The position numbers and the translations under genes are program-made. Positions 15,987 through 22,997 of a DNA stretch of 37,751 nucleotides are shown piece by piece; positions within the stretch are counted from its first letter, which is position 1, and every line of letters starts with the position of its first letter. Origin of the DNA: JASGDB01 sp049841315 (GTDB lineage Bacteria > Bacteroidota > Bacteroidia > Flavobacteriales > Weeksellaceae); NCBI GenBank assembly GCA_049841315.1, contig JASGDB010000005.1:1-37751 (forward strand), in the 5' to 3' direction. The notes beneath the pieces are model-generated. The model ran no database searches and was not told where the DNA came from. It saw only the letters and a list, made by a program, of their open reading frames with translations.

Positions 15987-17030
15987 ATGGATTCGAAATT
16001 CAATATGCCGTTATATTCGCCCGGCAAAAGCTGTTCAAAAGAGTTTGGCTATGTTATTGCCGACCTGCGTCCGAAGGAAAGTACGCTCGCTTATGCAGAA
16101 TGCATGGGCGAAAAAGTGGAGTTATCAAAAGAAAGAAAATACGAAACCGAAAAATTTTCTTCCCTTGCGGATATCATCAGAGATTTTATTTCGTCAGAAG
16201 ATCTTTCCGGTGTCAAGAGGGTTTCGGTGGCAGTTCCGGGTCCCGTCATCAACGGAAAATGCGAAACGCCGAATCTTCCGTGGATGCTCGATGCTGCTGC
16301 TCTTCAGCAGGAACTTGGTGTGGAAAAAGTCCATCTTATCAACGATTTGGAGGCTACTGCATATAGTTTTATGGAGTTCGACAAATCCCAGCTGGAAGTT
16401 CTCCATACTTCGGAGAATAAAATGAGGGGAAATGTGGCTGTTCTCGCCCCGGGAAACGGTTTGGGAGAAGCCGGAATGTTCTGGGACGGAGAAAGTCTCA
16501 GGCCTTTCGCAACCGAGGGCGGACACACGGAATTTTCACCGCGAAATGATTTTGAAGTACAGTTTTATCAGTTTCTGAATAAGATTTACGGAATCGTAAC
16601 ATGGGAAAATGTATTGTCCAAAGAAGGGCTTTACAACATCTACCGTTTCATGCGCGACATCGGAAGGCATCAGGAAAATCCGGAACTTACGGAAAAAATT
16701 CAGACAGAGGATTTCCTTTCTGTAATAGCGGAAGCCGGTGCTTCAAAACAAGACAGGCTGGTGAATCTCACCATAGAAATGTACGCCGAATTTCTGGCAA
16801 GGGAAGCCAATAATCTGGTTTTAAAATTAAAAGCCACCGGAGCATTGATTATTACCGGAGACATTCCGTCAAAGCTCTATAACCTTGTAAGTAAGGACAA
16901 ATTTTATAAAGATTTTGTCATTTCCGACAGGATGCAGCATCTGCTGAAAGACATCCCGATTTATCTCGTCCGGAACGAAAAAGCAATCTTGCAGGGCGCT
17001 GCATTTTATGGAGCATTTATAGAAAATTAA
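15987..17030 (+). CDS. glk: Glucokinase (Glk family)
   Basis: This cytoplasmic enzyme phosphorylates glucose at the start of glycolysis. The frame is open from 15855, but the TATATTTG promoter at 15961 places the start at 15987, giving 347 residues. Family motifs are present: VAVPGPVINGKCETPNLPW, LINDLEATAYS, VAVLAPGNGLGEAGMFWDG (phosphate/glycine loop), EGGHTEFSP (the EGGH motif that binds sugar) and a late TGDIPSK segment. The N-terminal phosphate-1 loop is weaker than in E. coli Glk: the usual DIGGT appears replaced by GYVIADLRPKES, so activity should be confirmed. It follows the barrel gene but is separated by a terminator. Confidence 0.85.
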   Translation: MDSKFNMPLYSPGKSCSKEFGYVIADLRPKESTLAYAECMGEKVELSKERKYETEKFSSLADIIRDFISSEDLSGVKRVSVAVPGPVINGKCETPNLPWMLDAAALQQELGVEKVHLINDLEATAYSFMEFDKSQLEVLHTSENKMRGNVAVLAPGNGLGEAGMFWDGESLRPFATEGGHTEFSPRNDFEVQFYQFLNKIYGIVTWENVLSKEGLYNIYRFMRDIGRHQENPELTEKIQTEDFLSVIAEAGASKQDRLVNLTIEMYAEFLAREANNLVLKLKATGALIITGDIPSKLYNLVSKDKFYKDFVISDRMQHLLKDIPIYLVRNEKAILQGAAFYGAFIEN

Positions 17031-17133
17031 TCTTATTTGAATATAGAGAAAATGACGTAGGAAGCGGAGGCGTTAAGAAATTTTAGAAAATTGTTTAAAA
17101 TTTCAGCCGGAGTTTCCAAGTCTTGAATTTTTG

Positions 17134-17159
17134 GTACTTTTCTTTCAAGACAAAAGTAC
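17134..17159. repeat. Perfect 8-bp inverted repeat (hairpin) in the glk-yceI gap
   Basis: GTACTTTT and AAAAGTAC flank a 10-nt loop. It is not followed by a T run, so it is not an obvious terminator. Similar hairpins are common as dispersed sequences in this bacterial group. Confidence 0.4.
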
Positions 17160-17224
17160 AGGTAGTCAATTTTTATAGTTTGTTTTCATATCCTACATCA
17201 ATAGGAAAATAATTTCAGAAAGTG

Positions 17225-17232
17225 TATTTTTG
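17225..17232 (+). promoter_or_regulatory. Putative -7 element for the YceI gene
   Basis: TATTTTTG matches TAnnTTTG, 21 nt before the ATG. Confidence 0.5.
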
Positions 17233-17253
17233 CAGGAATAAAATTTAAAATCA

Positions 17254-17820
17254 ATGAAAAAATTAGCATTAGCATTTGTTTTAGTAAGCGGATTGAGCTT
17301 TGCTCAGGTGAAAAAAGTAGTAAGCTCCGATGTACACTGGTGGGGATATAAAATCGCAAAAACGGAATCTTCCTCCCACGATGGAACCGTTGACGTGAAA
17401 TCAGGAAGCATCGTCATGAAAGGAAACACCATTGCTTCAGGAACTTTTGTTCTGGATATGAATACCATCAATGCGACAGACCTTTCCGGAAAAGGGCAGG
17501 TAAAACTCAATGCACACCTCAAGAACGGAGATTTCTTTGAAACGGATAAATATCCGACAGCAACTTATACCATCACTTCCGTAAAAAAAAATAAAAATAA
17601 GGACTATAAATTCCTTGTGAACGGAACTTTGACCGCGAAAGGGAAAACCTCAAAAGTTTCTTTTCCTGCCAATATTACCTACGAAAACGGAACTTTAACC
17701 ATTACTTCTGCGAAATTCAGTTTTGACAGACAGAAATTCGATATTGCCTACAGTTCCGGCATGAAAGACATCGTAATAAAAGACGAAGTGGATATGCAGG
17801 TAACCATTACGGCAAAGTAA
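17254..17820 (+). CDS. YceI family periplasmic lipid/isoprenoid-binding protein
   Basis: The 188-residue protein has a signal peptide (MKKLALAFVLVSGLSFAQ) and then one YceI domain, a lipocalin-like barrel that binds isoprenoids in known members. Visible signatures are VHWWGYKI near the start, GTFVLDMNTINATDL, HLKNGDFFETDKYPTATYTITSV, and the C-terminal DEVDMQVTITAK. It is monocistronic with a promoter and terminator. The ligand is not known. Confidence 0.92.
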   Translation: MKKLALAFVLVSGLSFAQVKKVVSSDVHWWGYKIAKTESSSHDGTVDVKSGSIVMKGNTIASGTFVLDMNTINATDLSGKGQVKLNAHLKNGDFFETDKYPTATYTITSVKKNKNKDYKFLVNGTLTAKGKTSKVSFPANITYENGTLTITSAKFSFDRQKFDIAYSSGMKDIVIKDEVDMQVTITAK

Positions 17821-17842
17821 TTTTTTTATCATAATAATCAAT

Positions 17843-17870
17843 GAGCGGACTTTAGTCCGCTTTATTTTTT
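17843..17870 (+). terminator. Terminator after the YceI gene
   Basis: The stem AGCGGACT/AGTCCGCT is followed by TTTATTTTTT. Confidence 0.85.
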
Positions 17871-17882
17871 CTTCTTTTTTCG

Positions 17883-17890
17883 TAATTTTG
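17883..17890 (+). promoter_or_regulatory. Putative -7 element almost touching the hydrolase start codon
   Basis: TAATTTTG matches TAnnTTTG and ends only 4 nt before the ATG at 17895. If used, the transcript would start at or inside the start codon. Confidence 0.4.
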
Positions 17891-17894
17891 AATC

Positions 17895-18536
17895 ATGAAA
17901 CTTTACATGGTAAGCGGTCTCGGAGCAGATTACAAAGTGCTGGAAAAATTAGAATTCAATTCCGGCATCGAAGTCAGTTTTCTGGACTGGAAAATCCCCG
18001 AACGGAACGAAAAATTCAGTCATTATATCGAAAGAATGGCGGGTGATGTTGATGATTCCGCACCGTTTCATCTCCTCGGATACTCTTTTGGAGGAATCGT
18101 GGCGCAGGAAATCAATCTGAGGAAAAAAGCAGAAAAAACCGTAATTCTGGGAAGCATCAAATCGCATAAAGAAAAATCCCGCCTCATCAAAGCCGGAGAA
18201 CTCACGCATCTTCCGAAATATCTTCCCGAAAAAATTTTCAACGAAAAATCTGCGGTGGCGTATGGCTTTTTCCGAAAACTTTTTGACCCGAAAAATCCAA
18301 AAGTAATGGAATATTTCAGAGTGCGGAATCCGTATTATCTGAAATGGTCTATCGAGAAAATTTCAGAGTGGAAATTCGAGGAAAATCCCGATGTGATTCA
18401 GATTCTCGGAGACCGCGATATAGTTTTTCCGGTGAAAAATTCCCGTCCCGATTATGTGATTAAAGGCGGAACACACCTCTTTCCGGCAACGCGCCCGAAG
18501 GAAGTTTCTAAAATTTTACAGCAGATTTTTATCTGA
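17895..18536 (+). CDS. Small alpha/beta-hydrolase
   Basis: The 213-residue protein has the alpha/beta-hydrolase nucleophile elbow GYSFGG with S64, a candidate acid in ILGDRDIVFP and the catalytic H194 in GGTHLFP, so a full triad can be proposed. No signal peptide is visible and the protein lacks a large lid. It may act as an esterase or thioesterase; the substrate is unknown. An upstream terminator separates it from the YceI gene. The start is unusual because the nearest promoter match leaves almost no leader. Confidence 0.85.
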   Translation: MKLYMVSGLGADYKVLEKLEFNSGIEVSFLDWKIPERNEKFSHYIERMAGDVDDSAPFHLLGYSFGGIVAQEINLRKKAEKTVILGSIKSHKEKSRLIKAGELTHLPKYLPEKIFNEKSAVAYGFFRKLFDPKNPKVMEYFRVRNPYYLKWSIEKISEWKFEENPDVIQILGDRDIVFPVKNSRPDYVIKGGTHLFPATRPKEVSKILQQIFI

Positions 18537-18569
18537 TTTTGCTTTTGAAGTAGTTTATTCTTTATCTTT

Positions 18570-18609
18570 AAAACCCGAATAAACCTTAAACCCTGAACCC
18601 TAAACCCTT
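18570..18609. repeat. Degenerate TAAACCC-like heptamer tract upstream of sdaA
   Basis: Several imperfect copies of (T)AAACCC/TGAACCC occur in the 40 nt just before the sdaA ATG, and the tract replaces any visible ribosome-binding site. Confidence 0.5.
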
Positions 18610-20028
18610 ATGCAGTCTATCTCTGTTTTTGAAATTATAAAAGTCGGCATCGGCCCGTCGAGTTCGCATACGATGGGACCCTGGAATGCATCCGAAATGT
18701 TTCTGGATTTTATCAGAATGGAACATTCCATTGCGGAAGTGAAAGAAATTTTTGTGGAATTTTTCGGTTCGCTGGCGAAAACGGGAATCGGGCACGGAAC
18801 GGATATTGCCGGAATGCTCGGGCTTTCCGGTGAAAATTTCAGAACGATTGACACCAATCTCATTGACCAAAAAATTGAAGAAATTAAAACTTCTCAGCAG
18901 ATAAATCTGGGTGGAGAAAAAATAATTCCGTTCATTTACGGACATCATCTGCTTCTCAATAAAAACAAAACGCTTGATTTTCACCCGAACGGAATGATTT
19001 TCAAAGCCGTTTTTGAAAATGGGGAAGAATTGTCTCAGGATTATTATTCCGTAGGCGGTGGTTTTGTGGCAACGAAAGAGGAAAATTCCATGGATACGCA
19101 ATGTATCAGAACACTTTATCCCTGCCACAGCGGCAATGATATTGAGAAAAATATTCAGAAACTTGGATTGAATTCCGTTTCGGATTTGGTATATATGAAT
19201 GAAGAAAGCTGGCGGACGAAAGAGGAAACAGACCGGCAGGCACTTTATATCTGGGAACAGATTAAGGAATGCATTTATAAAGGTATAAACAAGGAAGGGA
19301 TTCTCCCCGGCGGACTGAATGTCAGCAGGCGGGCCGCAGAGCTGAACCGGAAACTTCTGAAAGGAAAAACGTACAGCAGTCTCAGCGAATGGATGCTGCA
19401 TGTTTACAGCACAGAAGCGTCTTTCAATGATATTAATAAATGGGTGTCGTGCTTTGCTTTGGCAGTGAACGAAGAAAATGCAAGTTTCGGACGAATCATC
19501 ACTGCGCCGACCAACGGCGCAAGCGGTGTAATTCCTGCAGTGCTGATGTATTCGCAGATGTTTACAAGGCATAAAGGCGATAGCAAAATCATCCGTTTTC
19601 TGTTGGTGGCGGGCGAAATAGGTACGCTTTTCAAAAAGAATGCGACGATTTCAGCGGCAATGGGCGGATGTCAGGCAGAAATCGGTGTTTCTTCGGCAAT
19701 GGCAGCAGCAGGGCTTACGGAAATCATGGGCGGAACTCCCGCTCAGGTTCTCATGGCAGCAGAAATCGCAATGGAACATCATTTGGGAATGACCTGCGAC
19801 CCGATTGCCGGATTGGTGCAGATTCCGTGTATCGAAAGAAATTCTATGGGAGCAATAAAAGCCATTACCGCAGCCAATATCGCGATTGAAAGCGACCCGT
19901 CGAAAGCGCGCGTAACACTGGATGAGGTAACGAAATCAATGTGGGACACGGCGCAGAGCATGAACGAACGTTTTAAGGAAACTTCAGAAGGCGGACTGGC
20001 GATTGCGGTGAATGTGGCGGAGTGCTAA
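18610..20028 (+). CDS. sdaA: L-serine ammonia-lyase (serine dehydratase), iron-sulfur type
   Basis: The enzyme deaminates L-serine to pyruvate using a [4Fe-4S] cluster. The 472-residue chain contains both domains: the N-terminal beta domain (SVFEIIKVGIGPSSSHTMGPWNA) and the C-terminal alpha domain (APTNGASGVIPAVL, AMGGCQAEIGVSSAMAAAGL, GMTCDPIAGLVQIPCIERN). The alpha-domain cysteines in GGCQAE, MTCDP and IPCIERN are the likely cluster ligands. The length and single-chain layout match E. coli SdaA/SdaB. It is probably monocistronic. A 328-codon open frame on the opposite strand is an artefact. Confidence 0.95.
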   Translation: MQSISVFEIIKVGIGPSSSHTMGPWNASEMFLDFIRMEHSIAEVKEIFVEFFGSLAKTGIGHGTDIAGMLGLSGENFRTIDTNLIDQKIEEIKTSQQINLGGEKIIPFIYGHHLLLNKNKTLDFHPNGMIFKAVFENGEELSQDYYSVGGGFVATKEENSMDTQCIRTLYPCHSGNDIEKNIQKLGLNSVSDLVYMNEESWRTKEETDRQALYIWEQIKECIYKGINKEGILPGGLNVSRRAAELNRKLLKGKTYSSLSEWMLHVYSTEASFNDINKWVSCFALAVNEENASFGRIITAPTNGASGVIPAVLMYSQMFTRHKGDSKIIRFLLVAGEIGTLFKKNATISAAMGGCQAEIGVSSAMAAAGLTEIMGGTPAQVLMAAEIAMEHHLGMTCDPIAGLVQIPCIERNSMGAIKAITAANIAIESDPSKARVTLDEVTKSMWDTAQSMNERFKETSEGGLAIAVNVAEC

Positions 20029-20095
20029 GTTTGAGACTTTGCGGGAGATATAGAGAATTGGAGAAATTAGCGGAGAATGAGGAATTAAGAGTTAA

Positions 20096-20427
20096 TTATT
20101 TATTAGCTTCTAATCTCGCTTCAAGTTCATCAATTTGTGATTGTTGGTCTACATATTTGTCGAACAATTCATCAACTTTATCAGCCAATTCTTTGACTGC
20201 TTCAATGAGAGGTGCTACAAGATTGGTGTAGGCAACAGTTTTGTATCCGTTGGCATCAGTAGTTTGGTGGTAAACTTGAGGACAACAGCGTTCACCTGCG
20301 CGGTAATTGCTCCTAAAAATGTAAGAAAAAGCGTCCATAAAATCATCGTCCGGTAAGGTCTGATAAAAGGACGGAGCTGTTTGTAAATTCCGATTAAAGT
20401 AACTGTTCTGTTGAAAGGTTTTGCCAT
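20096..20427 (-). pseudogene. Chimeric remnant: ABC exporter N-terminus joined to a tail-fibre/chaperone-type C-terminus
   Basis: Two unrelated gene pieces meet here on the minus strand. From 20427 to about 20267 one frame reads as the start of an ABC exporter (MAKPFNRTVTLIGIYKQL, then a first membrane helix and AQVNAVVLK). From about 20266 to 20096 another frame reads the end of a tail/cell-surface protein with an intramolecular-chaperone-like tail (GYKTVAYTNLVAPLIEAVKEL) and a short coiled coil ending LEARLEANK. The join is out of frame near 20262-20270. Neither piece can be functional as an ABC transporter. The stretch 20029-20675 has no other gene. Confidence 0.7.
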
Positions 20428-20469
20428 GTTTTTTGGTTTGTCGTGATGAAAGTCGAAGATGAAGATACA

Positions 20470-20494
20470 AAAAAACCGCTATTATGCGGTTTTT
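20470..20494. terminator. Orphan bidirectional hairpin terminator
   Basis: AAAAAACCGC/GCGGTTTTT with a 6-nt loop lies just upstream of the chimeric remnant and far from any intact upstream gene. It is probably left over from a lost neighbour. Confidence 0.65.
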
Positions 20495-20632
20495 AATTCT
20501 GATAAATCTGAAAATTATCGGTCTTCCAAAAGTTTTTTATAAAAACCACATTTTTGTTTTTTTACTAATTCAATTATTTCTGATTTTATATGAATATTTA
20601 ATAAAAAAAATAAATAATTATTTCAATAAAAA

Positions 20633-20663
20633 TTGCATATACGGAAATTTGTAATTAAGTTTG
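20633..20663 (+). promoter_or_regulatory. Promoter of the small AT-rich membrane gene
   Basis: TTG (20633-20635) and TAAGTTTG (20656-20663) with a 20-nt spacer match the Bacteroidota consensus. The gene's ATG follows 12 nt later. Confidence 0.65.
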
Positions 20664-20675
20664 TAAAACATTAAT

Positions 20676-21011
20676 ATGATAAAAATGAAAAAAATAGTTA
20701 AATATTTTGTTGTATTTATTGCTTATAATGTATTAGGAGCAATAGTATGGTATAAACAAGATTTATTATTACCAATGTTTGTCGCTACATTCGCATTAAT
20801 CAATACCTTTATGATGGATAGAAAAGAATCATTTCTGAATAATTTTATCTCAATTTCGGGAGTAATGATTGTCTGCGAAATAATTGTTTTATTCCTTGAA
20901 GGCTCATATAAACCAATTGCATTTCAATATATTGGATTGATGACTGCCTTAAGTTTGATAATATATTATCTTAAAAAAAATTATACTATTGGGAATAATC
21001 TCCCAGCATAA
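20676..21011 (+). CDS. Small AT-rich membrane protein of unknown function
   Basis: I recognise no family. The 111-residue protein has about four hydrophobic segments (starting KYFVVFIAYNVLGAIVWY, then LLPMFVATFALINTFMM, FISISGVMIVCEIIVLFL and YIGLMTALSLIIYYL), short lysine-rich loops and a basic C-terminus. The ATG at 20685 (MKKIV) is an alternative start. The base composition is clearly more AT-rich than that of neighbouring genes, which hints at separate origin. It has its own promoter and terminator and lies in a region of broken genes. Confidence 0.75.
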   Translation: MIKMKKIVKYFVVFIAYNVLGAIVWYKQDLLLPMFVATFALINTFMMDRKESFLNNFISISGVMIVCEIIVLFLEGSYKPIAFQYIGLMTALSLIIYYLKKNYTIGNNLPA

Positions 21012-21013
21012 TA

Positions 21014-21046
21014 AAAAAGGCGGTCAAAAAAAGACCGCCTTTTTAT
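21014..21046 (+). terminator. Terminator after the small membrane gene
   Basis: The stem AAAGGCGGTC/GACCGCCTTT with an A7 loop is followed by T residues, directly after the stop codon. Confidence 0.88.
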
Positions 21047-21074
21047 ATCTATCAGAATCTATAAAACCGAAAAC

Positions 21075-21140
21075 ATTCCCCTCCTCCGGAGGGGTGGCAA
21101 AATTTTCTTTCTGAAAATTTTGACGGGGTGGTCACCTCGC
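21075..21140. repeat. Double-hairpin intergenic repeat unit (REP-like)
   Basis: CCCTCCTCCGGAGGGG forms one hairpin, and AAAATTTTC/GAAAATTTT with a 5-nt loop forms another, followed by GACGGGGTGGTCACC. The same layout (CCCCTCC hairpin, GTGGC, variable AT-rich hairpin, GACGGGGTGG) is, from memory, a dispersed repeat in this bacterial group. A related CCTCACCCCTAACCCCTCTCC piece lies at 31141-31161. Confidence 0.6.
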
Positions 21141-21154
21141 AACCCGAACCTCAA

Positions 21155-22216
21155 CTATTCCGCGTAAGAATAAGTCGTCAGATACCGCAGTTCCGGTCTG
21201 CCGAAAGATTCCGCTTCTTTTGATATTTCATCAAAACCGGCAGAAGAATCCAGATTCTTTTTCTGGAAAATAAAAGAATTATTGGCATTTTTATCCACTA
21301 CTTCATTGAAAATAAATTCAATTTCGGAATTCGCCAGCGAGGCAAAGCTGATGTCTTCAAAACCGTAGAACAGCCTCAGATTATCCAGACTTCCGAAATG
21401 GTCTTCCGCAAAACGCTGAAACTGCTCTTTCGTATCGAAATTTCCAGCCCAGATATTGTAAGCGTATTCCTTCCTTTTCGGTTTGTTGAGAATATCCTGA
21501 TACACAAAGTTTTCCCCGAGATACGCCTCCCGAACCTGCGGGTCGTTGGCGAGGTCTTGCGGTAATCCTTCTTTCAGAATGCGTCCTTCAAACATGATGT
21601 AGGTTTTATGCGTAATCGCGAGTGTCTGCTGTACGTTGTGGTCGGTAATCAGGATTCCGATATTTTTGTCCACAAGACTTCTCACGATTTTCTGAATATC
21701 TTCCACCGCAATCGGGTCTACTCCGGCAAAAGGCTCATCCAGAAGAATAAAATTCGGGCTTGTGGCAAGACAGCGTGCGATTTCCGTTCTTCTCCTTTCA
21801 CCTCCGGAAAGCAAATCTCCTCTGTTTTTCCTCACGTGCTGAAGTGAAAATTCCTCAATCAGCTCATCGCATTTGATTTGCTGTTCCCTTTTGGAAAGTT
21901 TGGTTAACTGAAGAACGCCCAAAAGGTTTTCTTCCACAGTCAGCTTTCGGAATACGGAGGCTTCCTGCGCCAGATAGCCGATTCCTTTCTGCGCACGGCG
22001 GTACATTGCATCGGTCGTGATTTCTTTATTGTCAAGGAAAATCTTCCCTGAAGTAGGCTTCACAAGACCGACAATCATGTAGAAAGAAGTGGTTTTCCCG
22101 GCACCGTTAGGCCCGAGCAATCCGACAATTTCACCTTGTGAAACTTCTACGGAAACACCTTTTACCACTTTCTTAGGGCCGTATTCTTTAATTAAATTTT
22201 CTCCACGCAGAATCAT
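21155..22216 (-). CDS. lptB: LPS-export ABC transporter ATPase LptB with an extra C-terminal domain
   Basis: LptB powers lipopolysaccharide transport with LptF and LptG at the inner membrane. The ATPase core (residues 1 to about 245) is complete: Walker A GPNGAGKTT at 35-43, the Q-loop near LAQEASVFRKLT, signature LSGGERRRTEIAR, Walker B FILLDEPFAGVDP and H-loop ITDHNV. Known LptB proteins are about 240 residues, whereas this one has 353. The extra part (about 250-353) begins YNIWAGNFDTKEQFQRFAEDHF and is acidic. By eye it resembles Imm22/DUF4284-type domains. The reading frame is continuous, so the extension is real rather than an annotation slip. Its role is unknown. Confidence 0.92.
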   Translation of the reverse strand: MILRGENLIKEYGPKKVVKGVSVEVSQGEIVGLLGPNGAGKTTSFYMIVGLVKPTSGKIFLDNKEITTDAMYRRAQKGIGYLAQEASVFRKLTVEENLLGVLQLTKLSKREQQIKCDELIEEFSLQHVRKNRGDLLSGGERRRTEIARCLATSPNFILLDEPFAGVDPIAVEDIQKIVRSLVDKNIGILITDHNVQQTLAITHKTYIMFEGRILKEGLPQDLANDPQVREAYLGENFVYQDILNKPKRKEYAYNIWAGNFDTKEQFQRFAEDHFGSLDNLRLFYGFEDISFASLANSEIEFIFNEVVDKNANNSFIFQKKNLDSSAGFDEISKEAESFGRPELRYLTTYSYAE

Positions 22217-22311
22217 ACGGGCAAAGATAAATATTTTTTTTTCAAACCATTAAGAATCATAAAGCGGTTAAGAACATTATGCTTCTGATTTTTTTTAAGA
22301 TTTAGATTAAT

Positions 22312-22458
22312 CTATATTTTTGCCAGTGCTTCATTGGTGGTGTCATTGTTGATGATTCCGTTGGTAATGATTCCGTCGTGTCCGTAAACCGTCTCTTTCA
22401 CAAGGTTTCGGATGCTTTCGTTCGTTCCGAGTCTTCGGTTTCTTGAATAAATAATCAT
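22312..22458 (-). pseudogene. hemB: Internally deleted hemB remnant (48 codons)
   Basis: A 48-codon open frame reads MIIYSRNRRLGTNESIRNLV, the typical start of delta-aminolevulinic acid dehydratase. After KETV it jumps to YGHDGIITNGIINNDTTNEA, which matches a segment about 120-150 residues into HemB (E. coli: SHGHCGVL...VDNDATLE). Roughly 95 codons are missing between the pieces and the rest of the gene is gone. The zinc-binding and catalytic residues are absent, so it cannot be an active enzyme. The rest of 22217-22580 holds no other gene. Confidence 0.75.
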
Positions 22459-22520
22459 TTTTGGAATACTATTTGAATTTAATCTGGTACAAATTTACTT
22501 ATACATTTTTGAAATAAATG

Positions 22521-22551
22521 TTGTGTATTAAATTGATTTTAAATATATTTG
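22521..22551 (+). promoter_or_regulatory. Promoter of the mini T9SS-tail protein
   Basis: TTG at 22521-22523 and TATATTTG at 22544-22551, spacer 20 nt, match the Bacteroidota consensus. This places the transcript start after an upstream in-frame ATG at 22518, so the ATG at 22581 is the likely start. Confidence 0.65.
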
Positions 22552-22580
22552 CGTATCTATACTATCAAGTGTACATTTAT

Positions 22581-22931
22581 ATGAAAAGAATTTTATTTTT
22601 TATACTTTTTACCGGTTTTATGTCAGTCTTCAGTTCGCTGAATGCGCAGACGTTGAGAGAGCCGGCATCATCATCTCAGAAATCTGATGACGGTGTGATA
22701 GTAGCATACCCTAATCCTGCGAAAGATTTCATCATCGTGAAATCGAAAGATGCCTCGCTGAAGATTAAGTCGGTGGCGTTCTATACCATTTTGGGAATGC
22801 AGGTTTCGGAAATGAATGTCAATATGAATTCCGCAGAAATCAAGCTCGACAGGCTGAAACCCGGAAAATATCTGATGCGCTACACATTGAGCGACAACAC
22901 ACAAAAAGTAACACAGATTATAAAACAATAA
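22581..22931 (+). CDS. Secreted mini-protein: signal peptide plus T9SS type A sorting domain only
   Basis: The 116-residue protein has a signal peptide (MKRILFFILFTGFMSVFSSLNAQ), a short serine-rich linker, and then a complete Type IX secretion C-terminal domain: VAYPNPAKDFIIVK, LYTILGM-like SVAFYTILGMQV, LKPGKYLMRYTL and a TQKVTQIIKQ end. No cargo domain is present. The sorting domain is normally cleaved after export, which would leave almost nothing, so the protein may act as a tail-only factor or be a shortened gene. It has a strong promoter and terminator, so it is expressed independently. Confidence 0.85.
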   Translation: MKRILFFILFTGFMSVFSSLNAQTLREPASSSQKSDDGVIVAYPNPAKDFIIVKSKDASLKIKSVAFYTILGMQVSEMNVNMNSAEIKLDRLKPGKYLMRYTLSDNTQKVTQIIKQ

Positions 22932-22933
22932 AC

Positions 22934-22962
22934 ACCCTGAAAACTCTCAGGGTTTTTTTTTG
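22934..22962 (+). terminator. Terminator after the mini T9SS protein
   Basis: The stem ACCCTGA/TCAGGGT is followed by a run of nine T residues. Confidence 0.88.
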
Positions 22963-22997
22963 AAGTAGATTTTTCAACACTCTAAATTTTTCTATCC

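Noticed and set aside
18586..19572. 328-codon open frame on the strand opposite sdaA
   Set aside because: It lies wholly within the antisense of a well-supported enzyme gene, is histidine/cysteine/phenylalanine rich with no domain, and has no promoter or operon context.
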